Notes under the pieces: model-generated
What the model saw: only the letters and a program-made list of their open reading frames with translations
What the model was told of the DNA's origin: nothing
The model's database searches: none
From: Palsa-504 sp963819785
GTDB lineage: Bacteria > Actinomycetota > Actinomycetes > Streptosporangiales > Streptosporangiaceae
Length of the DNA stretch: 64,000 bases
NCBI GenBank assembly: GCA_963819785.1
Contig: CAWFXW010000013.1
Location: 62,001-126,000 of the forward strand
Reading direction: 5' to 3'
Translations under genes and position numbers: made by a program
Part shown: positions 1 through 10,098 of the stretch, in pieces
Numbering within the stretch: position 1 is the stretch's first letter
Layout: each line of letters opens with the position of its first letter

Positions 1-1
1 C

Positions 2-712
2 AACTTTCCCGACGACGAGCCCGCGGTGCTGCGGCACCGGCTGGGCGAGGCGGCCGGCCAGGCCCTGATGGACCTCATCACGCCCGGCGACGTACTCGGC
101 ATGTCCTGGTCGCGAGTGCTGAGCGGGCTCGCGGCCGCGCTGACCCAGATCCCGCCGTGCCCGATCGTCCAGCTGACCGGCGCGGTGCCGCCGCCGGATG
201 GCCGGGACCTGCTCGATCTGGTCCGCAGCGTGGCCCGGGTGGGCGGCGGCCCGGCGCACGTCTTCTACGCCCCGATGCTCCTGGACGACGCGCAGACGGC
301 CGCGGCGATCCGTCGCCAGGGGGACATCGCCGAGGCCTTTGCCCTGGTCCCGTCGGTGACGATCGCGGTGGTCGCGATCGGCGCCTGGGCCCCGGGGCTG
401 TCCACCATCTACGACGCGATCACCCCCGCCGAACGCGACGCCATCGCCGCCCTGGGCGTGTGCGCGGAGCTGGCCGGGGTGTTCATCGGCGAGGACGGGC
501 GGCCGGTATCCACGCCGCTGGACAGCCGGATGATCGTCACGCCCGGCGCGGCGCTCGAGCGGATCCCGTTCGTCCTGTGCGTCGCCTACGACGTCGCCAA
601 GAGCCCTGCGGTCAGCGCCGCGATCCGAGGAGGGCTGGTCCATGGTCTGGTCACCCACTCAAGTCTCGCCCGAAGCCTGCTCAGTGCTAGCCCGTCACTC
701 GACGGGCCTTAG
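2..712 (+). CDS. SorC/DeoR-type sugar-binding transcriptional regulator, C-terminal part
   Basis: The reading frame is open to the left window edge, so the 5' end with the DNA-binding domain is missing. The visible part resembles the sugar-phosphate effector domain of SorC-family regulators: a GxSWSR-like phosphate-binding turn (GMSWSRVLSGL), a central PIVQLTGAV strand, and the typical ending with an RGGLVHGLVTHSSLARSLL helix. Such proteins switch sugar catabolic operons in response to a phosphorylated sugar. It overlaps the start of the next gene by 71 nt. The effector is unknown. Family assignment is from the conserved domain ending and spacing. Confidence 0.75.
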   Translation, partial: NFPDDEPAVLRHRLGEAAGQALMDLITPGDVLGMSWSRVLSGLAAALTQIPPCPIVQLTGAVPPPDGRDLLDLVRSVARVGGGPAHVFYAPMLLDDAQTAAAIRRQGDIAEAFALVPSVTIAVVAIGAWAPGLSTIYDAITPAERDAIAALGVCAELAGVFIGEDGRPVSTPLDSRMIVTPGAALERIPFVLCVAYDVAKSPAVSAAIRGGLVHGLVTHSSLARSLLSASPSLDGP

Positions 713-1481
713 CCCGTCGCCGCTTCCGGGCGGGACGGCCAACCGCGGGCTGGTCGTCCGGGTGGGCGACACCGTGCGCCGGCCGATCGCGCCCTGCTGG
801 CCCGCGACCCACGCCCTGCTCGCACATCTGTCCAAGGCCGGCTTCGACGGCGCCCCCCGGATGCTGGCCGCCGGCCCCGCCACCGAGACCCTGACCTACA
901 TCGACGGCCGGGCCGGCGTGCCGCCGCTGGCCGAGGACACGCTGACCGACGCTGCTCTGGTCAGCGTGGCCGACCTGCTGCGCCGCTACCATCTCGCCGC
1001 GGCCTCGTTCGATCCGTCCGGGTACACCTGGCCCCGGCCGATCCCGGCCCGGTTCCGGACCGGCCTGGTCAGCCACAATGACGCCCACCCGGCCAACCTG
1101 GTCTTCCGGGCCGGACGGGCCGTGGCGCTGATCGATTTCGACTGGGCCGGGCCGGGCAGCGCCATCTGGGACTTCGCCGCGGCCGCGCGCTACTGGGCGC
1201 CGCTGCAGGATGAGGCGGACATCACCGACAGCCGTCAGGGCCGCGCGCTGGAACGGTTCCGGATCCTCCTGCTCGCCAGCGGGCTGCGCCGCGCCGACCG
1301 CCGCCTGGTGGCCGAGGCCGTCGTGCCCAACCACGACTGGACGTACGCGATCGTGACGGAAGCTGCCGCCGCGGGCCACGAGGGCTTCGCCGACCACTGG
1401 CGCGCGGTGGCCGAGTCGTCCGCCCGGGCCCGCCGCTGGGCTCAGCGCCACCAGCGGGACCTGCTGGCCGCGGCCCGCTGA
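642..1481 (+). CDS. Phosphotransferase family (APH-like) enzyme
   Basis: The protein has 279 residues. It carries the aminoglycoside-phosphotransferase-fold catalytic loop VSHNDAHPANLVF (catalytic Asp, metal-binding Asn) followed by the DFG-like segment LIDFDWAGPG about 20 residues later. An N-terminal VRVGDTVRRP segment matches a common actinobacterial subfamily of unknown substrate. The ATG at 642 has an AGGAGG sequence 8 nt upstream, which supports this start even though it lies inside the preceding regulator gene; translational coupling is likely. Kinases of this fold phosphorylate antibiotics, choline, sugars or other small molecules, and nothing here fixes the substrate. Confidence 0.8.
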   Translation: MVWSPTQVSPEACSVLARHSTGLSPSPLPGGTANRGLVVRVGDTVRRPIAPCWPATHALLAHLSKAGFDGAPRMLAAGPATETLTYIDGRAGVPPLAEDTLTDAALVSVADLLRRYHLAAASFDPSGYTWPRPIPARFRTGLVSHNDAHPANLVFRAGRAVALIDFDWAGPGSAIWDFAAAARYWAPLQDEADITDSRQGRALERFRILLLASGLRRADRRLVAEAVVPNHDWTYAIVTEAAAAGHEGFADHWRAVAESSARARRWAQRHQRDLLAAAR

Positions 1482-1490
1482 CCCAGCGGC

Positions 1491-1994
1491 CTAGCCCGCC
1501 CGGAGCAGGATGCCGCGGATGAACGCGGCCTGCCCGGCGTGCTGCAGGCAGTCGGAGATCACGCTGACCAGCCGGACCCCGAGCGTCACCGGCGGGTCCC
1601 ACCGCTCGTCCACCACCCGCGACAGGTCCGCGTCGGTGACCCCCGAGACCAGTGTGACGGCCTGCTCGTGCACGGCATCCTGATAGCCGATGAGCAGGCC
1701 ACCCGAGACCTGAACCATGGCGACCTGCCCCGAATCCTGACCGTAGCCGATCGCCCCCGGCCCGAACGGCAGCCCGAACCGGTCCATGAAACCCGGCCAG
1801 ACCTGCTCGACCCCGAACGCGCCGGCCAGGTGATCGTCCTGAACCCGGGCCAGGTGCCAGCACAGCCAGGCGACCGAGTTGGCGTCGGAGTCCAGGCGGA
1901 CGGCCAGCTGGGCGTCGGACAGACCGTCGACCGCCTCATGCACGGTCTCCCGCACTCGCCCGAAGGCGTCGGTCAAAAGCTCGGCACTGGTCAT
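1491..1994 (-). CDS. DinB superfamily protein (DUF664-like)
   Basis: A 167-residue four-helix-bundle protein of the DinB/YfiT superfamily. The putative metal-binding histidines lie in WHLARVQDDHL (near residue 47) and in CLQHAGQAAFIRG near the C terminus. In actinobacteria many members are thiol S-transferases that use mycothiol; that role is inferred from the family only. It converges on the phosphotransferase gene. Just upstream of its ATG there is a TAAATT motif and no clear ribosome-binding site, so a leaderless transcript is possible. Confidence 0.75.
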   Translation of the reverse strand: MTSAELLTDAFGRVRETVHEAVDGLSDAQLAVRLDSDANSVAWLCWHLARVQDDHLAGAFGVEQVWPGFMDRFGLPFGPGAIGYGQDSGQVAMVQVSGGLLIGYQDAVHEQAVTLVSGVTDADLSRVVDERWDPPVTLGVRLVSVISDCLQHAGQAAFIRGILLRAG

Positions 1995-2150
1995 AAGAAA
2001 GAGAATTTATCCGAACGGGCCAGCCTGCTTCACTCCGGGCCACCGCCACGCCCCCCGGAGGCGGCCGAACGTCCATTCTGACACGCCGTGCCTACCTGGC
2101 CCGGGCTGCGCCTGGCCAACGCACCGCCCCGCGCGAGGTACCGTTCCACC

Positions 2151-4206
2151 GTGTCAGCAGGCGGCCCGGATCCGGAGGACCTTCCCTCGGTCACCGACCT
2201 GCTCGCCGCGGCGGTGGCGGGCATCGGCGGCGCGGAACGGCCCGGCCAGGTCTCGATGGCCGAGGCGGTCGAGCACGCCATCCAGACCGGCGAGCATCTG
2301 GCCGTCCAGGCCGGGACCGGCACCGGGAAGTCGCTGGCCTACCTGGTTCCGGCGATCAGGTACGCGATAGCCACCCGCAGCACCGTCGTGGTGGCCACGG
2401 CCACCATCGCCCTGCAGCGCCAGCTCATCGACCGTGACCTGCCGCGCCTGGTCACCGCGCTGGCGCCGCTGCTCGGCCAGGAGCCGACGTTCGCCATCCT
2501 CAAGGGCCGCCGCAACTACCTGTGCCTGCACCGGCAGAAGGGCGGCCCGGCAGACGACCTGCAGGACGGGCTGTTCGAGCCCGTCGATACAGGGCCCACC
2601 TCACCGCTGGGCCTGGCAGGTCAAGCGGCTGCACGAGTGGGCCGAGGGAACCGCCACCGGCGACCGGGACGAACTGGTCCCCGGCGTGCCGGAGGCGGCC
2701 TGGCGCCAGGTCTCGGTCAGCGCGCAGGAGTGCATCGGCGCGGCGCGCTGCCCGTTCGGCTCGCGCTGCTTCGCCGAGAAAGCCAGGGAGACCGCGGCCA
2801 AGGCGCACATCGTGGTCACCAACCACGCCCTGCTGGCCATCGACGCGACCTCGGACATCGACGTGCTGCCCGGGCACGACGTGGTGATCATCGACGAAGC
2901 CCACGACCTGGTGGACCGGGTCACCTCGGCCACCACCGGCGAGCTGTCCGGCCCCATGGTCGATACCGCGGGCCGCCGTGCCGCCCGGCTGACCGACGCG
3001 GCCACACCGGACGGCAGCGGTGCCGTCGCCGACCAGTTGCGCAACGTCGGTGCCGCGCTCACCCTGGACCTCGGCGACGCCCCGGCCGGCCGGATGGACA
3101 CGCTGCCGGAAACGCTGGCCGCGACGCTGAAGGCCGTCCAGGACGCGGCCCAGGCCTGCACCGACGCAATCACGTCCAGCGCGGCCGGCCTGGAAGAGGA
3201 CCCGCCGCGCCTCGCGGCCGCGCGGATCGCCCTCAGTTCCCTCGGTGAGCTGGGCAGCGCCTGCAACCGCGTCCTGGGCTCGTTCGCCGAGGAACCCGCC
3301 GTCCGTCCCGAAGTCGTCTGGCTGGATCGCCCGTTCATCGAGGACGCGCGGCGACCGCCGACGCTGCGGGTGGCGCCGCTCGAGGTCGGCCCGGTGCTGC
3401 GCGAGCGCCTGTTCGGCGAGCGCACCGTCACCCTGACCTCGGCCACCCTCGCCCTCGGCGGCTCGTTCAACCCCCTGGCCAGCCAGTGGGGCCTGAACCT
3501 GCCCGGCGGCGACGAGCTGACCTGGGCGGGCCTGGACGTCGGCTCCCCGTTCGACCACCCGCGCAGCGGCATCCTGTACGTGGCCCGGCACCTCCCGGCA
3601 CCCGGCCGGGACGCCCTGCCCGAGGCCTACCTGACCGAACTGCAGGAACTGATCGAGGCGGCGGGCGGCCGCACCCTCGGCCTGTTCTCGTCCATGCGCG
3701 CGGCCGTCCAGGCGGCCGGCGCGCTGCGCGAGCGGGTCAAGCACCCGCTGCTCTGCCAGGGCGACGACGTCACCGCCCAGCTGATCAAGCAGTTCGCCGA
3801 GGACGAGCCGACCTGCCTATTCGGCACGTTGTCCCTGTGGCAGGGCGTCGACGTGCCCGGACCCTCACTGCGGCTGGTGGTCATCGACCGGATCCCGTTC
3901 CCGCGGCCCGACGACCCGCTGGCCTCGGCTCGGCAGCGCGCGGTGGCGGCCCGCGGCGGCAACGGCTTCATGACCGTGGCCGCGGCGCAGGCCGCGTTGC
4001 TGCTGGCCCAGGGCGCCGGGCGGCTGCTGCGCACGATGAGCGACCGGGGCGTGGTCGCGGTGCTCGACCCCCGGCTGGTGACCGCGCGCTATGGCGATTT
4101 CCTCCGCGCGTCGCTGCCGCCGTTCTGGACCACCACCGACCCCGCGTTGGTCCGGGCCGCACTGGGACGCTTGTCGGCTGCGGATTCGCCCTTACCGAGA
4201 CATTAA
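2151..4206 (+). pseudogene. DinG/XPD-type ATP-dependent DNA helicase, interrupted by a frameshift
   Basis: Two adjacent frames together encode one helicase of about 685 residues. The first frame holds Walker A (QAGTGTGKSLAYLVP), motif Ia and the first Fe-S cysteine (NYLCLHR). The second holds the remaining cluster cysteines (QECIGAARCPFGSRCF), the DEAH box (VVIIDEAHD) and the C-terminal helicase motifs (FGTLSLWQGVDVPG, AQGAGRLLR). The switch falls between about 2586 and 2617. Dropping one base there, for example in GGCCTGGCAG, gives a continuous SPLG-R-QVKRLHEWA junction, so a +1 insertion is the simplest explanation. I prefer the GTG at 2151; an in-frame GTG at 2088 is an alternative. Members unwind damaged or structured DNA using ATP. 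A sequencing indel is likelier than true loss. Confidence 0.85.
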
Positions 4207-4324
4207 CTCCGGGTGCCAGGTGGGATAGATGTAAACAATGGTGGGTAACATTTCGGGAACTACGGGAAGTGCTTTATCCGTTGGACAGGGGACTGGCCTA
4301 CCCAGTCACAGCGGGAGGTCGGGC

Positions 4325-5926
4325 ATGCGGCCCACGAGGGGCGGAGCGCCACGGGAGGGCAAGCGGCACGTGCTCCGCTGGATTGCCGTCGCGACGGTCG
4401 TCATCCTCTCCGCGGGCACCCTGGCTGCCTACCTGAAATACCGCGCCGTCTACGACAGCATCACCCGGGTTACCGTTCCCGGCTCCGAACTCGGGAAGCG
4501 CCCGCCGGATTTCAGCACCGCCTCGGAGAACATCCTCGTTTACGGAGACGACAGCCGGAAGGGCCTGGACAAGCACCAGCAGGTCGTCCTGCACACCGGC
4601 AGCGACCAGACCGACAACACCGACACCATTATGATCATCCACCTGTCGCCCGGCCACCACGAGGTCACCGTGATGAGCATCCCGCGCGACACCATGGTGC
4701 CGATGTACGAGTGCGACAGCGGTCCCGGCTACGCCGGCCAGCTAGCCGATCCCAACTCCTACGTGCAGATCAACTCGCTGCTTCAGGCGGGCGGGCCGGG
4801 ATGCCTGTGGAAGACGGTCGAGCAGCTGACCGGAATCTACATCAACCACTTCATCGGGATCGGCATGCTCGGTTTCGTCAAGGTCGTCAACGACCTGGGC
4901 GGCGTCAACGTCTGCGTGCCGTTCGACGTGAACGACCCGGTGTCCGGCCTCAACCTGCTCTCCGGTGAGGATCACATCAACGGGGTCCAGGCCCTGGCCT
5001 TCTGGCGTACCCGAGAGGACGTCGGCAACGGATCCGACCTCGAGCGGATCCAGCGCGACCAGTTCATGTCCGCGCAGGTCGTGAAAGGCGTGCTGGGCAG
5101 CGGGCTGCTATCCAACCCGCTGCGGCTGCTGTCCGTGGTCACCGACGCCGCCGCGTCGATGACGACCGATGGCGGCATGAGCGTCTCGGACCTGGTGGGC
5201 ATCGCCCAGAGCCTGCGCTCCGTGTCCAGCAAGAACGTGCAGTTCATCACCGCGCCGAACCAGGCCTGGCCGGCCAACCCGAACCGGGTCCAGTTCGCGC
5301 TGCCGCAGGCCGACGAGGTGTTCTCGGCCATCGCGCACGACGTGACCGTGCCGAAGGTCAAGGTCACGCCGTCGGCCACGTCGTCCTCCGCCGGCGCGCA
5401 GGTCCTGACCACCAGCCCGTCCAACGTCAAGGTCAAGATCTTGAACGGATCCGGGCAGCAAGGGATCGCCGCTCAGGCGGCGACCGCGCTGACCAGCCGG
5501 GGCTTCGACGTGACCGGCACCGGGAACGCGGCCAGCTTCGCGTACACCAACTCGGTGATCGAGTTTTCCTCACCCGCGGACATGGCCGCGGTGAACACCC
5601 TCAAGCAGGAGCTGACCCACGTCACCGATCTGCAGGACAGCACGCTGGCCCCCGGCACGGTGGAGCTGATCCTCGGCTCGGACTTCACCGGCCTGGCCCA
5701 GGGTTCGACCGCATCGGCCACCCCGACCGCCTCGCCCAGCATGAGCACCTCATCCACCCCGACCACCTCGCCCAGCATGAGCACCTCAGCCAGTCCCGGC
5801 GCCTCGGCCAGCCCCAGCGCGTCCGGCTCCGCGGTAGCGAACCTGGCCCAGAACACCAACGGCATCACCGCGGCCGCCAGCTGCGCCAGCGACAGCTCCG
5901 CCTTCTCCGGCCCCCTCAGCCCCTGA
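4325..5926 (+). CDS. LytR-CpsA-Psr (LCP) family cell-wall glycopolymer ligase
   Basis: The protein has 533 residues from the ATG at 4325, which has GGGAGG 7 nt upstream; a longer frame from 4238 lacks a ribosome-binding site. It has a short basic cytoplasmic N terminus, one transmembrane helix (about residues 16-36), an extracytoplasmic LCP domain (about 65-240) with the conserved DNTDTIMIIHLSP and SIPRDTMVP segments, a LytR_C domain (about 367-455, starting VKVKILNGSGQQG), and a Ser/Thr/Ala/Pro-rich tail. LCP enzymes attach teichoic-acid-like polymers or arabinogalactan to peptidoglycan from lipid-linked precursors. The tail contains a repeated TASPSMSTS motif. The exact polymer cannot be told. 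Confidence 0.92.
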   Translation: MRPTRGGAPREGKRHVLRWIAVATVVILSAGTLAAYLKYRAVYDSITRVTVPGSELGKRPPDFSTASENILVYGDDSRKGLDKHQQVVLHTGSDQTDNTDTIMIIHLSPGHHEVTVMSIPRDTMVPMYECDSGPGYAGQLADPNSYVQINSLLQAGGPGCLWKTVEQLTGIYINHFIGIGMLGFVKVVNDLGGVNVCVPFDVNDPVSGLNLLSGEDHINGVQALAFWRTREDVGNGSDLERIQRDQFMSAQVVKGVLGSGLLSNPLRLLSVVTDAAASMTTDGGMSVSDLVGIAQSLRSVSSKNVQFITAPNQAWPANPNRVQFALPQADEVFSAIAHDVTVPKVKVTPSATSSSAGAQVLTTSPSNVKVKILNGSGQQGIAAQAATALTSRGFDVTGTGNAASFAYTNSVIEFSSPADMAAVNTLKQELTHVTDLQDSTLAPGTVELILGSDFTGLAQGSTASATPTASPSMSTSSTPTTSPSMSTSASPGASASPSASGSAVANLAQNTNGITAAASCASDSSAFSGPLSP

Positions 5927-5941
5927 GCCCGGACCGGACCA

Positions 5942-6616
5942 TCAGCGCGGCACGATGGCGCTGACGTCGGCGACGGCCTCCGGGAGCCTGCGCATGCTGG
6001 TCACCCGGCGTTCGGCGAGCTTGGCCGGATGCCCGGTGCCGTCCCGGTCGACCCAGACCTTTCGCAGGCCCATCCGGGCCGCGGGCAGCATGTCGTGCAC
6101 CCAGCTGTTGGCCACGTGGATCCAGTTCGACGCGGTCACCGAGGTCTGATCGGCGAACGCCCGGAAGTGCCCGAGGTCCGGCTTGTAGCTGCCCACTTGC
6201 TGGGCGGTCACCACGAGGTCGAACGGCACCGGCAGGTGCGGCCGCGTGGTGGCGAACAGGTCGTCGTCGCAGTTGGTCAAGATGGCCAGCCGCCAGCCCT
6301 GCCCGCGCAGCGCGGCCAGCGCGGGCCCGGCGTCCTCGAATACCGGCATGTCCGGCCAGGCCTGGACGAACGTCGCCTCGGCGCCGTCGCGCAGTGCGAT
6401 CCCCTCATGCCGGGCCGCCGAGGCCAGCCCCGCGGTCAGCACCTCCCGGTAGGGCATCCAGCCCGGGCCCGCCTCGAGTTCGAGCTCGGCCTGGTGATAG
6501 GCGGTGAGCAGCCGGCCCGCGTCACGTCCCGCGACCTTTTCCAGCGGTCCGCCCATGCCGGTGTTCCAGTCCGCGATCGTCCCGTAGCAGTCGAACGTCA
6601 GCCACTTGTCCGCCAC
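5942..6616 (-). CDS. HAD superfamily hydrolase, haloacid dehalogenase type II-like
   Basis: A 224-residue HAD enzyme. Motif I is LTFDCYGTIADW with the nucleophilic Asp, motif II is the LTNCDDD strand, motif III Lys lies in GSYKPDLGHF, and motif IV is near HVANSWVHDMLPAARMG. The DCYGT form and the overall length match the L-2-haloacid dehalogenase-like branch, which also contains phosphatases. The start is a GTG with GGAGG 6 nt upstream. It converges on the LCP gene with a 15-nt gap. Substrate unknown. Confidence 0.85.
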   Translation of the reverse strand: MADKWLTFDCYGTIADWNTGMGGPLEKVAGRDAGRLLTAYHQAELELEAGPGWMPYREVLTAGLASAARHEGIALRDGAEATFVQAWPDMPVFEDAGPALAALRGQGWRLAILTNCDDDLFATTRPHLPVPFDLVVTAQQVGSYKPDLGHFRAFADQTSVTASNWIHVANSWVHDMLPAARMGLRKVWVDRDGTGHPAKLAERRVTSMRRLPEAVADVSAIVPR

Positions 6617-6689
6617 TGCTTACCTCCACTCGCCGGTCCGTCCAGCATCCCATTTCGCGCGGCTGCGCTGACGCACGCTCTGCGACTGG

Positions 6690-7190
6690 TTACCAGCGGA
6701 GCTGGGCAATCTTGTCGTAGTCGGCCGCGGCGTAGCCGACCAGGCCCTCGGACAGCGTGAAGATCCACTCCGCTACGCCCAGCGACAGCGCCAGGCGGCT
6801 GCACCGCGCGCAGAAGTGCGGCTCGTCCAGGCGAACCGAGTCGTCGGCCTCGAGCCGCACGTAGATCAGCTTCGCGCCGGGCAGCAGCCGCCAGCCGTCG
6901 CCCTCACGAGCCAGCGTGATGGCCCGCTGCTCGGCGTGGATCCGGCACTGATCGTGCTGGCCGGACTCGCCGACCTTGCAGTAGCAGTGGTCTTCTCCGG
7001 GAAACGGGACACCGTTGGTGCCCCAGCCCAGCATGCTGCCGTCCTTGACCAGCACCGCGGCGTGCCGGGTCCGGGCGTGGGAGTCCCTGGCCAGCTCGGC
7101 AGCCCGCGCCACCATCTGTTCGGCCTCATGGCTGTCGGCTCGTTTCAGCGGGCGCCACTGCGGCCCGCCAGGCCCAGGCTCTGGTTGCAT
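6690..7190 (-). CDS. Cytidine/deoxycytidylate deaminase-like zinc enzyme
   Basis: A 166-residue deaminase-fold protein with the zinc motif CRIHAEQRAI (His ligand and catalytic Glu) and the CxxC pair in PHFCARCSRLALSLGV. An extra cysteine cluster lies in EDHCYCKVGESGQHDQC before the HAE motif. I chose the ATG at 7190 over a TTG two codons upstream. The fold is shared by cytidine, dCMP and tRNA deaminases and by antibiotic deaminases. The unusual cysteines and length do not allow a substrate call. Confidence 0.8.
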   Translation of the reverse strand: MQPEPGPGGPQWRPLKRADSHEAEQMVARAAELARDSHARTRHAAVLVKDGSMLGWGTNGVPFPGEDHCYCKVGESGQHDQCRIHAEQRAITLAREGDGWRLLPGAKLIYVRLEADDSVRLDEPHFCARCSRLALSLGVAEWIFTLSEGLVGYAAADYDKIAQLRW

Positions 7191-7368
7191 GCGCAATACG
7201 CTACGGGAAACTGGCCCGGACCAGGCGGTGCAGTGCCGGACATCAGGAGGTCACAGGACGCTGAGGCACCTTGGTGACACGCCGTGTGACCTGGACATCT
7301 GTGACATGGGGGCATTAAAGGGGGAGCATCAGCGCTGTGCAGACATTCCAGATAGGAAGGCCACGCCG

Positions 7369-7779
7369 ATGCTCCCGGAGCCGACCATACCAAAGCGGCG
7401 TGCCGCCGCATCGGCCCCGCAACCGTGGGTGATGACACCGCTATTCTGCGTTCCGGATGAGGGCGAGCCCCGGGTATCACCCTCATCTGACTCCGGACCC
7501 CGGGCGGCGCGTCCGCCTAGCCGCCGCGTGAACCCACGCGGTCCCGCGAGCCGCGCCCGGCGCGACGGCCTGGCAGATCCGCCGGATCTGCTGACCGTCA
7601 CCGCGCAACGGCTCCGGCGGGCGCTGGCGCGCAGTTTCCTGCGCTACGGCGTTCCCGGGGATCCCGAGGTGGCCGTGCACGCGGCCATGAACGTCATCGA
7701 GCCGGTGCTGCAGGCCCGGGACACCGAGATCGTGCGCCTGCGCCGGCTGATGCCGGCCAAGCGGTCCCCCGGTCGCTAG
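7369..7779 (+). CDS. Hypothetical protein
   Basis: I do not recognise this protein. The ATG at 7369 has AGGAAGG 8 nt upstream and starts a 136-residue frame. The first half is Pro/Arg/Ser-rich and probably disordered. The second half (from about residue 70, DLLTVTAQRLRRALARSFL) looks helical and ends with a charged helix, RDTEIVRLRRLM. No signal peptide or membrane segment is visible. It lies 33 nt upstream of the DenD-like gene on the same strand. Confidence 0.5.
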   Translation: MLPEPTIPKRRAAASAPQPWVMTPLFCVPDEGEPRVSPSSDSGPRAARPPSRRVNPRGPASRARRDGLADPPDLLTVTAQRLRRALARSFLRYGVPGDPEVAVHAAMNVIEPVLQARDTEIVRLRRLMPAKRSPGR

Positions 7780-7812
7780 GTCCCGCCCGCCGCCGGCACG
7801 TAGGATGCCGGG

Positions 7813-8808
7813 ATGCACGTGGTGGTGACCGGCGGTGCCGGTTTTCTGGGCTCGCGGCTGGCCCGTGAGCTGCTGGCGGCCGGGTCGCTCGGGGTCGCGG
7901 GCGGCGAGCCTCGCCCGCTGTCCCGGCTGACGCTCGTCGACCGGGTCCCCGCGCCGCCGGACCTGGCTGCCGATGCCCGCGTGGCGGCGGTCCTCGGCGA
8001 CCTCGCCGATCCGGGCTTTCCGCGGGACGCGCTGGCCGACGCCAACCTGGTCTTCCACCTCGCGGCGGCGGTCAGCGGCGAGTGCGAAGCCGACTTCGAC
8101 CTCGGCCTGCGCGCCAACCTGCAGGCCACGCAGGCCCTGCTGGCGTCCTGCCGCGCGCTCGGGACCAGCCCGGTGGTGGTGTTCGCGAGTTCGCTGGCCG
8201 TGTTCGGCGGGTCGGCCGAGACGGTCATCACCGACGACACCTGGCCCGTCCCGCAGACCAGCTACGGCACGCAGAAGGTCATGTCCGAGTACCTGCTGGC
8301 CGACTACACGCGTAAGGGCTTCCTGAACGGGCGGGCCGTGCGCCTGATGACCGTCAGCGTCCGCCCGGGCCGTCCGAACGCCGCGGCCTCGGGCTTCCTG
8401 TCCGGCATAGTCCGCGAGCCGCTGGCCGGCCAGCGCGCCGTCTGCCCCGTCGACCCGGGCACCCTGGTCGCCCTGGCCTCGCCGGCCAAGGCGGTCGCGG
8501 CGCTGCTGTGCGCCGCCACGTCCTCTGACCAGGCTTGGGGCGGCCGCACCGCGCTGACCATGCCCGCCCTCACCGTGACCGTCGCCGAAATGGCCGCCGC
8601 CCTGACCAGGGTCGCCGGACCGCAGGTCAGCGCCCTGATCGACTGGGTTCCCGACCGCGCGGTGGCCGCCATGTTCGCCACCTGGCCGGCCCGGATCCAG
8701 GCCGGCCGCGCCGCCCGGCTCGGCCTGACCCCCGACCCCGACTTCGACACCGTGATCAGGATGCACCTCTCCGAATGGCCTTCCCCCAGTGATTTGATGA
8801 AAGGGTGA
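7813..8808 (+). CDS. NAD-dependent sugar-acid dehydrogenase, D-erythronate dehydrogenase (DenD)-like
   Basis: A 331-residue extended short-chain dehydrogenase. It has the Rossmann motif VVTGGAGFLGSRLARELL at the N terminus, the catalytic SSLAVFG serine segment and the YGTQK motif (Tyr and Lys). The sequence around LMTVSVRPGRPNAAASGFLSGIVREPLAG is typical of DenD-type epimerase/dehydrogenases, which oxidise D-erythronate or related four-carbon sugar acids at C2. The stop overlaps the GTG start of the homogentisate dioxygenase gene by 4 nt, so they are probably cotranscribed. The exact substrate is inferred from similarity to the family. Confidence 0.85.
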   Translation: MHVVVTGGAGFLGSRLARELLAAGSLGVAGGEPRPLSRLTLVDRVPAPPDLAADARVAAVLGDLADPGFPRDALADANLVFHLAAAVSGECEADFDLGLRANLQATQALLASCRALGTSPVVVFASSLAVFGGSAETVITDDTWPVPQTSYGTQKVMSEYLLADYTRKGFLNGRAVRLMTVSVRPGRPNAAASGFLSGIVREPLAGQRAVCPVDPGTLVALASPAKAVAALLCAATSSDQAWGGRTALTMPALTVTVAEMAAALTRVAGPQVSALIDWVPDRAVAAMFATWPARIQAGRAARLGLTPDPDFDTVIRMHLSEWPSPSDLMKG

Positions 8809-10095
8809 GCGACTACACCTACCAGCAGGGGTTCGGGAATGAGTTCGCCAGCGAGGCGGTGCCGGGCGCGCTGCCCGCGGGGCGCAACTCACCACAGCGC
8901 GCGCCGCTCGGCCTGTACGCCGAGCAGCTCAGCGGCAGCGCGTTCACCCAGCCGCGGACCGTCAACCGCCGGACCTGGGTGTACCGGATCATGCCGTCGG
9001 CGGCGCACCCCAGGTTCTCCCGCATCGGAAACGGAACCCTCCGCGGTACCCCGTTCGACGAGATCGAGCCCGATCCCAACCGGCTGCGCTGGGATCCGCT
9101 GCCGATACCGGCCGCGGACACCGACTTCATAGCCGGGCTCTACACGGTGGCGGGCAACGGGGACCTGCGCGTCCGTAACGGGATGGCCGTGCATCTGTAC
9201 GCCGCGAACCGGTCCATGAACAGCCGGTACTTCGTCGACTCCGATGGCGAGCTGCTGTTCGTGCCCGAAGCGGGCCCGGTCACCTTGCACACTGAGCTCG
9301 GCGCGCTGGCGGTGGCCCCCGGCGAAATCGCGGTGGTCCCGCGTGGCATCAGGTTCCGCGTGGAGCTGCCCGCCGGCCCGGTCCGCGGTTACCTGTGCGA
9401 GAACTTCGGCGCCCCGTTCACCCTGCCCGAACGCGGCCCGATCGGCGCGAACGGCCTGGCCAACGAGCGCGACTTCCTGGCCCCGGCGGCCCGCTACGAG
9501 GACCGGGCCGGGCCGGTCCAGGTGGTGCAGAAGTTCGGCGGGAACCTGTGGGCCGCCGAATACGACCATTCGCCGCTTGATGTGGTCGGCTGGCACGGGA
9601 ACTACGCGCCCTACAAGTACGACACGGCCAACTTCATGGTGATAGGCACGATCAGCTTCGACCACCCCGACCCGTCGATCTTCACCGTGCTCACCTCACC
9701 CAGCGAGTTGCCTGGCCTGGCCAACGTCGACTTCGTGATCTTCCCGCCGCGCTGGCTGGTCGGCGAGGACACCTTCCGCCCGCCCTGGTACCACCGCAAC
9801 ATCATGTCCGAGTTCATGGGCCTGGTGCACGGCGTCTACGACGCCAAGGCCGAGGGATTCGTGCCCGGCGGGGCCAGCCTGCACAACACGTTCACCTCGC
9901 ACGGCCCGGACGCCGAGACGTTCGCCCGGGCCAGCACCGCCGAGCTGCAACCGCAGAAGATCGACGGCACGCTGGCCTTCATGTTCGAGAGCCGGTGGAT
10001 GATCATCCCCACCCAGCAGGCCATGCGGTCTGGCCACCGCCAGCCGGACTACGACGCCGTCTCGGGCCGGCCTCGGCCCCCGGTTCAAGGGATAA
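8805..10095 (+). CDS. hmgA: Homogentisate 1,2-dioxygenase (apparent frameshift near the C terminus)
   Basis: This non-heme Fe(II) enzyme opens the homogentisate ring to maleylacetoacetate in tyrosine and phenylalanine breakdown. The start YTYQQGFGNEFASEA is characteristic, and the iron-binding region PPWYHRNIMSEFMGLVHG plus SLHNTFTSHGPDAE is intact. As read, the frame runs on to 10469 through an unrelated tail. One base fewer in the GGGCCGG run at 10064-10070 would end the protein as GLGPRFKG with TAA at 10093-10095, giving about 429 residues, the usual family length. The stop would then sit just before the next ATG at 10099. I therefore give the end as 10095. The indel is probably a sequence error. 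Confidence 0.92.
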
Positions 10096-10098
10096 ACC

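Noticed and set aside
2500..3744. Long minus-strand open frames opposite the helicase and similar genes
   Set aside because: They are shadow frames from third-position GC bias, with Arg/Gly/Pro-rich composition and no recognisable domain.
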